In this document: piece by piece, positions 9,403 to 17,884 of the stretch
How positions within the stretch are numbered: position 1 is the stretch's first letter
Layout of the letters: the number at the start of each line of letters is the position of its first letter
Assembly: GCF_002232035.1 (NCBI RefSeq)
Contig: NZ_NKXR01000002.1
Span: forward strand, 124,001-188,000
Length of the DNA: 64,000 bases
Origin: Collinsella sp. TF06-26
GTDB taxonomy: Bacteria; Actinomycetota; Coriobacteriia; Coriobacteriales; Coriobacteriaceae
Reading direction: 5' to 3'
Program-made: the position numbers and the translations under genes
Notes under the pieces: model-generated
What the model saw: the letters and a program-made list of their open reading frames with translations, nothing else
What the model was told of the DNA's origin: nothing
Databases searched by the model: none

Positions 9403-10470
9403 CTAAACGGTAGGTTCAATCCCCAAGTGCTCAAAGGTGCGAAGCGTTGCCTGGCGGCCCTGGGGCGTGCGAATCATCAACCCGCACTGCAGCAGATACG
9501 GCTCATAGACATCCTCGAGCGTGCCCGGGTCCTCGCCCACCGCGCTGGCAAGGGTCGTAAGTCCCACGGCACGACCGGAGAACGTCTTAGCGAGCGTCTC
9601 CAAAATGCGAATATCCATCCAGTCCAGACCGAGCTCGTCGATCTCGAAGAACTCGAGCGCCTGGCGACAGATATCGAGCTCGATGGGGCCGTTGCCGCGC
9701 ACCTGTGCGTAATCGCGCACGCGCTTGAGCAGGCGGTTGGCAAGACGTGGCGTGCCGCGCGAACGCGAGCCGATCTCGAGTGCACTGGGATGGTCGATCG
9801 TCACGCTCAGGATAGTCGCCGAGCGCGTCACAATCTGCGCGAGTTCCTCGACCGTGTAGTAATCCAGGCGATATGAAATGCCAAAGCGGTCGCGCAACGG
9901 GCCGGTCAACATGCCTGAGCGGGTCGTTGCTGCTACCAGCGTAAACTTGGGGATATCCAGGCGAATCGAGCGCGCCGCCGGACCCTTGCCAATCACGATA
10001 TCGAGGGCAAAGTCCTCCATCGCGGGGTACAGGACTTCCTCGACCGAACGGTTGAGGCGGTGGATCTCGTCGATAAACAGCACATCACCCGGCTGCAAGT
10101 TAGTAAGGATGGCCGCCAGGTCGCCCGTGCGCGCGATGGCGGGGCCACTCGTGGTCTTGATCTGAGCGCCCAGCTCGTTGGCGATAACCGTAGCCAGCGT
10201 GGTCTTGCCCAGACCCGGAGGGCCCGAGAAGATCACGTGGTCGAGCGTCTCGCCACGGCTCTGCGCCGCTTCGATCAACACGCGCAGGCTCTGCTTGATA
10301 TGCTCCTGGCCGCAGTAATCGTCCAGGCGCTGGGGGCGCAAAGTGCGATCGACATCGAGGTCCTCGGCCGTCAGCTCCGAGCCCACCATGCGCTCGCCGT
10401 GCGCCATGGATGCCGCCGGCGAGTTGCCGGGCGTCGCCCACAGGTCCTGAGAGTCATCGGCTTCCCACAT
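9403..10470 (-). CDS. ruvB: Holliday junction branch migration ATPase RuvB
   Basis: Hexameric AAA+ motor that, with RuvA, drives branch migration of Holliday junctions. Walker A is [13 protein letters not shown], Walker B is [13 protein letters not shown], sensor and arginine-finger regions ([17 protein letters not shown]) follow, and the C-terminal winged helix is present. The ATG at 10470 overlaps the ruvA stop by one base (TGATG), implying translational coupling; a GTG one codon upstream is also possible. A poorly conserved N-terminal extension of about 40 residues precedes the core. Confidence 0.96.
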   Translation of the reverse strand: MWEADDSQDLWATPGNSPAASMAHGERMVGSELTAEDLDVDRTLRPQRLDDYCGQEHIKQSLRVLIEAAQSRGETLDHVIFSGPPGLGKTTLATVIANELGAQIKTTSGPAIARTGDLAAILTNLQPGDVLFIDEIHRLNRSVEEVLYPAMEDFALDIVIGKGPAARSIRLDIPKFTLVAATTRSGMLTGPLRDRFGISYRLDYYTVEELAQIVTRSATILSVTIDHPSALEIGSRSRGTPRLANRLLKRVRDYAQVRGNGPIELDICRQALEFFEIDELGLDWMDIRILETLAKTFSGRAVGLTTLASAVGEDPGTLEDVYEPYLLQCGLMIRTPQGRQATLRTFEHLGIEPTV

Positions 10471-11090
10471 CACGCATCCATTCCGAGTCGCTTAAGCGCC
10501 GCGCCGAGCAAATCCTCGACACGCATATCCTGCCCATCATACCCGCTCAGGGCAACATCGGTCTCCTGCGGGCTAAAGCCCATGGAAAGGAGCGCCGCAC
10601 GGGCGTCATCGATGGCCGAGGGAGCGGCAGCGGGCACGGGCATCGCAACCTGGCCGGGAATCACGTCGACCGGCACAAAGCCCTTGTCCTTGGCAAAGGT
10701 GCTCTTGAGCTCCAGGATCAGACGCTGAGCTGTCTTTTTGCCCACACCGGGCACCTTGGCCATGCCCTTGTCGTCCTCGGCCATCACCAGCGAATACAAT
10801 TGCCCCACGGTATAGGTGGAAAGCACGGCGAGCGCCAAGCGCGGGCCAACGCCCGAGACAGACACGAGCCGATCGAACATCGTGCGCTCATCCTTAGAGG
10901 AAAAACCGAAAAGTGTCATGGCGTCCTCGCGCACCTGCATACGCGTGTAGAGGCGGACCTCGCCGCCGGGCGTCGGCAACATGGCCGCAGTGCTGCCCGA
11001 GATGCCGAGCTCAAAGCCAACGCCCGACACATCGACGACAGCAGAGCTCATCGTGGCCTCGACAAGCGTTCCGTGGAGCTGGGAGATCAT
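10470..11090 (-). CDS. ruvA: Holliday junction DNA-binding protein RuvA
   Basis: Tetrameric junction-binding subunit of the RuvAB complex. The 206 residues show the N-terminal OB fold ([12 protein letters not shown]), the helix-hairpin-helix motifs ([13 protein letters not shown] and [16 protein letters not shown]) and the C-terminal domain III that contacts RuvB ([19 protein letters not shown]). Its start overlaps the ruvC stop by one base and its stop overlaps the ruvB start, making a compact ruvC-ruvA-ruvB operon. Confidence 0.96.
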   Translation of the reverse strand: MISQLHGTLVEATMSSAVVDVSGVGFELGISGSTAAMLPTPGGEVRLYTRMQVREDAMTLFGFSSKDERTMFDRLVSVSGVGPRLALAVLSTYTVGQLYSLVMAEDDKGMAKVPGVGKKTAQRLILELKSTFAKDKGFVPVDVIPGQVAMPVPAAAPSAIDDARAALLSMGFSPQETDVALSGYDGQDMRVEDLLGAALKRLGMDA

Positions 11091-11611
11091 CAGTATCCGG
11101 TTCCTCTCTGTTGATAGAACTCGCCGCCGGTAAGCGCCCGGGTGCGGCTGAGGTTAACGTGGCAGATGGCGCAGGCCAGGGCATCGGCGGCATGGTCGGG
11201 ATGCGGGTCGTGATCGAGCTGCGTGAGCGTACGAACCATATACGCGACCTGCCGTTTGTCCGCAGCGCCGGTGCCCACAACAGCCTGCTTAATCTGCATA
11301 GGCGTATACTCGCCAATCTCGAGCGCGCATTCCGAAAGCGCCACGAGCGCGGCGCCACGGGCATGCGCCGTAGGGATGGCCGAGCGAACGTTGGCGCCAA
11401 AGTAAATGCTCTCGATAGCAGCGGTATCGGGTCGATAGCGCTCCACGACACCCTTGAGGTCGCGGGCGATATGCGACAGGCGCACCGCGAGCGGACTGCC
11501 TGCGCTGGTCTCGATGCAGCCATAGGCACGGCAGCGAACCTCGCCACGCCGCTCCTCGATAATCCCCCAACCCGTATGAGCCAAACCGGGGTCGATGCCC
11601 AAAATAACCAA
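11090..11611 (-). CDS. ruvC: Holliday junction resolvase RuvC
   Basis: Dimeric endonuclease that cleaves Holliday junctions. The catalytic acidic residues are in ILGIDPGLAHTGWG (Asp7), the AAIESIYFG segment and the C-terminal DHAADALACAICH. The longest frame starts at a TTG at 11632, but GAGGGGAGG lies 5 nt before TTG 11611, where the protein would begin MVILGIDPG exactly as the family does, so a TTG start giving 173 residues is preferred. It is the first gene of ruvCAB, behind a LexA-type box. Confidence 0.94.
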   Translation of the reverse strand: MVILGIDPGLAHTGWGIIEERRGEVRCRAYGCIETSAGSPLAVRLSHIARDLKGVVERYRPDTAAIESIYFGANVRSAIPTAHARGAALVALSECALEIGEYTPMQIKQAVVGTGAADKRQVAYMVRTLTQLDHDPHPDHAADALACAICHVNLSRTRALTGGEFYQQRGTGY

Positions 11612-11666
11612 GCCAACCTCCCCTCGCCACAAGCGCAGCGCAAGACAAGGCCCCGCGCATCATTCA

Positions 11667-11679
11667 CGAACGTCTGTTC
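11667..11679 (-). promoter_or_regulatory. LexA (SOS) box upstream of ruvCAB
   Basis: CGAACGTCTGTTC on the plus strand fits the Gram-positive LexA/DinR consensus CGAAC-N4-GTTC. It lies 56 nt before the ruvC start, next to the -10-like TATTCT on the minus strand, where bound LexA would block the operon until DNA damage. This is the only such box I noticed beside the repair genes of the window. Confidence 0.75.
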
Positions 11680-11775
11680 TAGAATAACACAACGGGGGCA
11701 AAGTGCTTAAAGCAAGATAGATTCGGCAGAAGCAATGTGTGTAAGAGAATCTCTCCCGCAATGTTTCCGTCTGCC

Positions 11776-13761
11776 CTAGTTCTGGCTAAAGAACGGGAAC
11801 TGCCTCGGATCCACCGGCGGATGCGGCATCGGCGTGCCCTGGGGTCCACCCTGCGGGCCACCCTGGCCGCCCATCATCTTATCGATGGCGTCCTGAACCT
11901 CGCCCTCGAACTTTTTCATGCCCTCGTGCAAACGACGCTGACCGTCCTCAGAGCGCAGCTCCTCCATCTGCTCGGGCGAAATACCCAGCAGCTCACCCAA
12001 AATGCCCATCATCTCACCGCGCATACGGTCACTCGTATCGTCGTCGGCAAAGCGACGCACCTCGGCGCGCGCCAGCGAATCAACCGTCATGCGCTCCTTG
12101 CCGTTGAGCCCCAGATCGGACCACGCAAGCATGTACGGCCAGGCGCGCTCGGCAAACGAACGGGCAGAGACGATCGGCACCGTCGGCAGCATGCGGCGGG
12201 CGGCCTCGCCCTGACGCACGAGCATCAGCAGCAGCGAGCAGGCCTCAGGCTTGCCAGCGGCCATCGGGATGTCGTCGAAAGATCGATTGCGGTCCACGTG
12301 CGACTCGAGCGCACCATCGACCTCACCCGGCTCGAGCCCGCCGAGCAGCTGTGCCGCGCGGTCGAGCATATCGACCGGACCGTCGAGCGTCGAGAGCGCC
12401 TGCGCCAGCACTCGCTCCATACAATCTTCCACCGCGTTGAGCGTCACGAGCTCTTGGGGCACCACGGCAGACGTGCGGTTGCGCACGCGCGCCACAAACT
12501 CAAGCGTCGACAGGTACACATCGCCAAAGGGCGCGTAATCGCCCTGGTAGCCGCCGCAAAGCGCCGGCGCCGCCAGCGCGTACTCGGTTTTGGACAGCGG
12601 ACTCAACGCCATCGCACCCAGCTCGAGCGCCGTGTCCTCCAGCATGAGGCCCAGCGTGCGAGAGCGCAGGCGCTCGGCGTCGCCCGCCGACACATCGCGG
12701 TCGAGCACGCGCGCGGCATCCGGCGCATCGCGCTCAACCGTGCGAATATGCAGGCGCTCGGCAATGGCGCGAACGGCGGCACAGCGAGCAGCCTCGGCCT
12801 CCTCCTGCGCCGGCGTAAAGATGCGGTTGCGCCCCAGCACCAGGCCAATCACATTACGTGGGCCCAGAGCGTCGACGGCCAGCGCCGCCAGCAGGGACGA
12901 CGGCAAGTCGCCCTCGAGTGCCACCACGGCGCGCGACGCACCGTGGGCCCGGGCGTTGTCGCGCACGGCGAGCACCAGCGCCTGCCACAGCCACTCCTCG
13001 GAACGGAACTCGGGCAGTTCGTGATCTTCCAGGGCATCGAGCATCACGCCGCGCTGAATCTCCTGAACCAGCAGGCTCTCCTCAAAACACGGCGCTTGGG
13101 CCACCACGCGACCGCAGTCGTCGAGCACAAACGAACCGCCGGTATACACCGACTCGTCATAGGCACCGACCGGCGCCATACAGGCAAACCACACGCTGCG
13201 CTTGGATGCGATCTTGCGGTAGGCGCCGCTGCGAACGGCGGCAATGGCGGCAGTCTCGCGGTCGGTCATGTCAAACGCATTGAATTGGAAATACGCAATG
13301 AGGTCAACACCGGTCGGCAACATCTCGAGTTCGCGGTCCAAGTCAAAAATCACGGCGATGCGCACGCCGTCCACGTCGAACACCGGCGGCGCCCAACGCG
13401 TGTCGTTGTTCTCGCCACGCTGCAGGGCAATGCTCGAACGCGCCGGCACCACATGACCGTCCTTGAGCATCATGTAGTCGAGCAGCGGCTGACCCTCAAA
13501 CGAAACCGCCGCGGGCACGATGCAGATCATGTCAAGCTCCTGGATGCGCTCGGCGACACCAGTCAAGCCGGCAAGCATGTCGTGCTCAAAGTCGGCAGCG
13601 CCCACCAGGCCACCGGGCATGGCGCCCATAAAGAGCGGAGCCGGAACGCACAGCACGCGCGCCCCGCGCTCGTGGGCCAGACGAGCCTGGTCCTCGATGC
13701 GGCCGCAAATGCCCTCAATATCACCCAGGCGCATATCGATCTGTGCAAGCGCGAGCTTCAT
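11776..13761 (-). CDS. Catalytically dead NAD synthetase (NadE) homologue
   Basis: The 661 residues follow glutamine-dependent NAD synthetase end to end: nitrilase-like domain (1-250), synthetase domain (270-520) and an additional C-terminal 140 residues ending in a Gly/Pro-rich tail. Landmarks remain (YTGGSFVLDDCG at 206-217, LAALAVDALGPRNV near 291-304, SPLSKTEYAL). The active sites do not. The nitrilase Glu is Ala (PAPLF, residues 40-44), the Cys of the usual CED is Phe139, the Lys is not found, and the ATP-pyrophosphatase loop SGGIDS reads EGDLPS (283-288). It can hardly make NAD. A regulatory or scaffold role is an inference. The frame is intact and long, so it is maintained as a protein. 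It is transcribed alone, between ruvCAB and the superoxide reductase. Confidence 0.8.
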   Translation of the reverse strand: MKLALAQIDMRLGDIEGICGRIEDQARLAHERGARVLCVPAPLFMGAMPGGLVGAADFEHDMLAGLTGVAERIQELDMICIVPAAVSFEGQPLLDYMMLKDGHVVPARSSIALQRGENNDTRWAPPVFDVDGVRIAVIFDLDRELEMLPTGVDLIAYFQFNAFDMTDRETAAIAAVRSGAYRKIASKRSVWFACMAPVGAYDESVYTGGSFVLDDCGRVVAQAPCFEESLLVQEIQRGVMLDALEDHELPEFRSEEWLWQALVLAVRDNARAHGASRAVVALEGDLPSSLLAALAVDALGPRNVIGLVLGRNRIFTPAQEEAEAARCAAVRAIAERLHIRTVERDAPDAARVLDRDVSAGDAERLRSRTLGLMLEDTALELGAMALSPLSKTEYALAAPALCGGYQGDYAPFGDVYLSTLEFVARVRNRTSAVVPQELVTLNAVEDCMERVLAQALSTLDGPVDMLDRAAQLLGGLEPGEVDGALESHVDRNRSFDDIPMAAGKPEACSLLLMLVRQGEAARRMLPTVPIVSARSFAERAWPYMLAWSDLGLNGKERMTVDSLARAEVRRFADDDTSDRMRGEMMGILGELLGISPEQMEELRSEDGQRRLHEGMKKFEGEVQDAIDKMMGGQGGPQGGPQGTPMPHPPVDPRQFPFFSQN

Positions 13762-13800
13762 GGCTCAGCCCTTTCCGTCGTAAACCATCGAAATCGTAGT

Positions 13801-13833
13801 AAAAGCGCCGGCCGCATGATGCAGTCGGCGCTC
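13801..13833 (-). terminator. Terminator after the superoxide reductase gene
   Basis: On the minus strand AGCGCCGACTGCAT pairs imperfectly with ATGCGGCCGGCGCT and is followed by TTTT, between the superoxide reductase stop and the NadE-like gene. Confidence 0.65.
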
Positions 13834-13878
13834 GCATGTGCATATGCTAGCTATGATACCCCGAGCGGGGGCGCGCTC

Positions 13879-14241
13879 CTAGAACGTCGCGGACCACAGC
13901 CCGTGCAGGTTGCAGTAGGCATAGACGGTACCGGTCTTGGAACCGCCGGCAAAAAACGTCGCGGGCTTCATGCCGGGCTCAAGGTAATGGACCTCTAAGC
14001 GGCCCTCGGCCTCAAGGGCGATCCACTCAATATAGTGCTCGGGCAGGCTGGGGTGCTCGACCGAGCCAACGCGTGCGCGAATCACGTGACCGTCGCGCTC
14101 GGTCTCGACAACAGGCACGTGCTTCTCGTGCGCCGCGTCCTCAGTGTTTGCGGTCAGTTCCGTGCAACCGGCAGGGGTTGCAACGTCGTTGCCAAGGGCG
14201 GCAATGAGCTTACCGTCGGGGTCCTTAAAGAATTTCGCCAT
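13879..14241 (-). CDS. Superoxide reductase, class III type (desulfoferrodoxin family)
   Basis: Reduces superoxide to hydrogen peroxide at a non-haem Fe(His)4Cys centre. All five ligands are visible: H41 in EKHVPVVE, H63 and H69 in SVEHPSLPEHYIEW, and C110 and H113 in CNLHGLW. The N-terminal desulforedoxin-like domain is still there (MAKFFKDPDGKLIAAL) but has lost the Cys-x2-Cys pair, and only C26 remains of the adjacent Cys pair, so it cannot hold the second iron. This matches class III superoxide reductases such as that of Treponema. GGAG stands just before ATG 14241, which gives 120 residues; the longer frame upstream has no support. It protects an anaerobe during oxygen exposure. Confidence 0.9.
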   Translation of the reverse strand: MAKFFKDPDGKLIAALGNDVATPAGCTELTANTEDAAHEKHVPVVETERDGHVIRARVGSVEHPSLPEHYIEWIALEAEGRLEVHYLEPGMKPATFFAGGSKTGTVYAYCNLHGLWSATF

Positions 14242-14391
14242 GATGTTCTCCTTTGCTGACGTGCCAATGTTCTTGATGGTTCTTATGCCCAAAGGCAGAC
14301 AAACCATCCACGGCATTGCAAATGAACACATAACGGGCGGGGACGATGGGGCAGCGTGCGCTATCCGCCCTGGCGGCCCCACCCGAGCGGG

Positions 14392-17300
14392 TTAGCGCCC
14401 GTCGCCGCCCAGCAGCGCCAGAACATCTTCGCGGGTAAACAGCGCCGACGAGATGCCGTCGCCGCCGAGCACGCTGTTGACCAGGTCGCGCTTGGACTCC
14501 TGCATCTGCATAATGCGCTCCTCGATCGTGTCCTTGGCGATGAGCTTGTACACGGTCACGGTATGTTGCTGGCCAATACGGTGCGCGCGGTCGGTCGCCT
14601 GGTCCTGCGCCGCCACGTTCCACCACGGGTCGTAGTGGATGACCACGTCGGCCGCCGTCAGGTTAAGGCCCACGCCGCCCGCCTTGAGCGAAATCAAAAA
14701 GACCGGAACCTCGCCCGCTTGGAACTGCGCGACCATCTTGGCGCGGCTCTCCTTAGACGAAGCGCCCGTGAGCTTAAGGAAGGCGATGTCCTCCTTGGCC
14801 AAGCGCTTACCGATGATATCGAGCATACCTGTAAACTGGCTGAACAACAGGATGCGATGCCCGCCGTCGAGTGCGCCGTGCACGAGCTCCATACACGTAT
14901 CGAGCTTGGCGCTCCCCGCCTTGTAATCCTCGTAGTGTAGACGCGGGTCGCAGCAGATCTGGCGCAGCTTGGTGAGCTCGGCGAGCACCTTGAGCTTGTC
15001 CTTCTTAAACTCCCCAGCCTCGCGGTGCTGCACCTGCTGGGCGATGCGGTCCTGGTTGGCCAGGTAGAGCTTGCGTTGCTCGCCGGTAAGCTGTGCCATG
15101 ACGGTGTCCTCGATCTTCTCGGGCAGGTCGGCCACCACGTCTTCCTTAACACGGCGCAGCACAAACGGCGACACGAGCGCCTGCAGGCGAGCGGCGCTAT
15201 CGCCCTCGGCATGCTCGACGGGGCTCTCAAAGCGCTTGGCAAACGACTCGCGCGTCCCCAAAAGGCCCGGCATCAAAAAGTCGAAGATGCTCCAAAGCTC
15301 GGACAAGCGGTTTTCGATGGGCGTGCCCGTCAGGGCAAAGCGCACGCCGGCAGGCAGGCGCTTTGCGGCGCGCGCCACCTGCGTGAGCGGGTTTTTAATG
15401 TACTGGGCCTCATCGAGCACCACGCGGGCAAAATCCTGCTCGACGTACTCGTCGATATCGCGCCGCATAAGATCATACGACGTCACAACCACGCTATGCT
15501 CGGCCACGCCGGCAATCTGTACACGACGTTGAGCTTTGGCGCCCACGATGGCGCACACATCGAGCGACGGGGCAAAGCGCTCCAGCTCGGCGGTCCAGTT
15601 GTACACGAGTGAGGCCGGGCATACCACGAGCGTGGGCTTGGTGTCCCCCGCCTCCACGCGCGCCAGAATATGCGCAATCATCTGGAGCGTTTTGCCCAGG
15701 CCCATGTCGTCGGCCAAGATGCCGCCAAGGCCCAGGTGTTCGAGCGAGCCGAGCCACTGGTATCCGTCGACCTGGTAGCCGCGCATCGTTGCCTTGAGCG
15801 AGGCGGGTACCGTAAAGTCCATCTTGCCGAGCGTGTCCAGGCGCTCGACGGTGCGGCGGAACGCGGCGTCGCGATCGGCCTCGAGCGCCGGCGTGCGCGC
15901 GAGCATGCTATCGACAAAAAGGGTGCTCGACGCGGGAAGCGACACGCCGTCGAGCAGGTCGACGGCATCGACACCCAGATCTTCGGCAAGGCCAAACGCG
16001 GCGCGCGCTCCCTCATCCAGGCGCACGATGTCGCCGGACGTCAGGCGCGCAAACGTCTGGTGGCGCTTGTACGAATCGAGATAGACGGCAAGGTCCGCGG
16101 CCGAAAGCCCGCTCGCGCCCAGCTCGACGTCGAGCAGGTTACTCTTGACGGTCGCACGCACCGAAAGCTTGGGCGCAGGGCGGACCGAGACCTGGCGCAG
16201 ACGGTCACTGAGCATGACCTCACCCAGCTCGGACAGGGCGGACAGACCCTCGGTCAGCAGACAGAACAGGCTCTCATCATCGCGCTCCTCAAACGCCAGA
16301 CCGCCCTTGTAGAAATCGAAGTACAGGGCCGCTGTATCCATAACGCGAAACTCCGCCACCTCGTCGCGGGGTGGCACACCGGGGCGCTGCTCTTCGAAGG
16401 GGCTGCCCGGAGCGCCCAGGCTAAAGAGATCCGCCGACCAATCGCCGTAGGTAACCGTAATTATGCAGGTCACGAGCCCATCGTCGACACCGATCGCCAT
16501 AGCAAAGCTCGGCTCGGGTGCCACGGTATCGAGCGCGGCGGGCGCGGTGAGGTCGGTGTAGTCGCGCAAAATGGGCAGCGCCATACGGCAGAACTCACCC
16601 ACCTGCTCGGCGGCAATATGGGCGGGCGTGCGGCACGGCAGCAAGCGCGACAAAAAAGGTGCGGCATGCTGAGCAAATGCAGCGTCGGTACGGCGCGCGC
16701 GGCGCGTGTCAACCAAGTAGGCGGCATCGCCCGACGCAAAGCAGTACATATCGGCGGGCAGGCGCAGGTCATAGCTACCACCAGCCGCCGGCGCGATTTT
16801 GGCGGCAAGCAGCGGTGGGCGCTTAGCGGATGCCTCGTCCTCCCCTTGCGGAGACAGCTCAACCGCCACGTCGTAGGTGCGATGCGTCGTCATCCCCCGC
16901 GACCAGGCGGGCTCAAAGGAGATGGTCTGGCCGCGCAGTAGGTCCAGCACATATACGATGCTATGCTCGGACAGCGGCAACTGACGCTCGGCAACAAAAC
17001 CGCTGCGGGCAAAGTCGTACGACGCCGAACGCGAGCTTGTGATGTCATCGAGATAGGCAACTGTCGTCACAACAAGGTTGAGCAGCTTTGCCGATGTTTC
17101 GTCAAAGGCCTCAGGTGAATGGACAAACGTGAGCTTCTTGCCATAGGAGAACGTGCCGCCGCGCACGTAGGCATCGGCCATGCCGTCGATGTCCTTGACC
17201 ACGTAGGAGACCGATCCACAGCGAATGCGGAACTCGAGCGCCCAGCTAAAGCGGTCAGCGAACAGCGGATTGTAGTACGGCACCAACGAGGGCTCCAATG

Positions 17301-17856
17301 CCGCTTTGGGGGCGTCGGGATCAACGGCACCGGCAAGCTTGCGGCGCATGCTCGCCAGCTCATCCATGCGCGCGTCCGAAAGATCGGAGAGCGCCGCCAC
17401 AAGGCTCGGGCTCGTGGGGACGGGCGCCGGAAAGGGAAAGTTGGGGTTGACGGCCGGCGCTTTGGGTGCGGTGCGCGCGGGCTGTTTCGACTGCGCCGTA
17501 AACGTGCGAACCGGCGTGCGCAAACCTTCGACGGGCTCGGCGCCGCTGGCATCCAAATACGCCAGAGCCGTGGCAATAGCGTGCTTGCACATACCGGGGT
17601 AACGATAGGCGGCGGGGCAATCGCAGTCGTAGTCGATCACCTCGTGCTCGTCCATGTCGAGCGCCACGTGCGTCTTGTACAGGTCGCCACGCGAACCGCG
17701 CACCGAGCCCTCGACCGTCACGTTTTTGGAGAAGCGCGAGCCGCTGTCCTCGATCGACAGCACGGCGCCGTTGAGCATGAGCGAACGCCCCTTCATAAAG
17801 GTGCCGCTCAACGCCGCCTCTTTGCGAAGCGCCTGCACAAACGTCCCCTGCGCCAT
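14392..17856 (-). CDS. SNF2-family helicase with SWIM zinc finger
   Basis: A 1154-residue Swi2/Snf2 ATPase of the bacterial RapA/HepA-like branch. An N-terminal SWIM zinc finger (CDCPAAYRYPGMCKH) is followed by a long middle region, then the two RecA-like domains: DDMGLGKTLQMIAHIL (Walker A), VVLDEAQYIKNP (Walker B), LTGTPIENRLSELW (motif III) and TDRAHRIGQQHTVTVYK (motif VI). Such proteins translocate on double-stranded DNA and remodel nucleoprotein complexes; the partner is unknown. GGAGGAAG directly before ATG 17856 fixes the start six codons inside the longest frame. It lies 28 nt after dnaE on the same strand and is probably co-transcribed. Confidence 0.92.
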   Translation of the reverse strand: MAQGTFVQALRKEAALSGTFMKGRSLMLNGAVLSIEDSGSRFSKNVTVEGSVRGSRGDLYKTHVALDMDEHEVIDYDCDCPAAYRYPGMCKHAIATALAYLDASGAEPVEGLRTPVRTFTAQSKQPARTAPKAPAVNPNFPFPAPVPTSPSLVAALSDLSDARMDELASMRRKLAGAVDPDAPKAALEPSLVPYYNPLFADRFSWALEFRIRCGSVSYVVKDIDGMADAYVRGGTFSYGKKLTFVHSPEAFDETSAKLLNLVVTTVAYLDDITSSRSASYDFARSGFVAERQLPLSEHSIVYVLDLLRGQTISFEPAWSRGMTTHRTYDVAVELSPQGEDEASAKRPPLLAAKIAPAAGGSYDLRLPADMYCFASGDAAYLVDTRRARRTDAAFAQHAAPFLSRLLPCRTPAHIAAEQVGEFCRMALPILRDYTDLTAPAALDTVAPEPSFAMAIGVDDGLVTCIITVTYGDWSADLFSLGAPGSPFEEQRPGVPPRDEVAEFRVMDTAALYFDFYKGGLAFEERDDESLFCLLTEGLSALSELGEVMLSDRLRQVSVRPAPKLSVRATVKSNLLDVELGASGLSAADLAVYLDSYKRHQTFARLTSGDIVRLDEGARAAFGLAEDLGVDAVDLLDGVSLPASSTLFVDSMLARTPALEADRDAAFRRTVERLDTLGKMDFTVPASLKATMRGYQVDGYQWLGSLEHLGLGGILADDMGLGKTLQMIAHILARVEAGDTKPTLVVCPASLVYNWTAELERFAPSLDVCAIVGAKAQRRVQIAGVAEHSVVVTSYDLMRRDIDEYVEQDFARVVLDEAQYIKNPLTQVARAAKRLPAGVRFALTGTPIENRLSELWSIFDFLMPGLLGTRESFAKRFESPVEHAEGDSAARLQALVSPFVLRRVKEDVVADLPEKIEDTVMAQLTGEQRKLYLANQDRIAQQVQHREAGEFKKDKLKVLAELTKLRQICCDPRLHYEDYKAGSAKLDTCMELVHGALDGGHRILLFSQFTGMLDIIGKRLAKEDIAFLKLTGASSKESRAKMVAQFQAGEVPVFLISLKAGGVGLNLTAADVVIHYDPWWNVAAQDQATDRAHRIGQQHTVTVYKLIAKDTIEERIMQMQESKRDLVNSVLGGDGISSALFTREDVLALLGGDGR

Positions 17857-17884
17857 CACTTCCTCCAATCTCACCCGGGGTAGC

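Noticed and set aside
11737-13998. 753-codon plus-strand frame
   Set aside because: Antisense of the NadE-like gene; no start signal and a His/Arg-rich translation typical of shadows.
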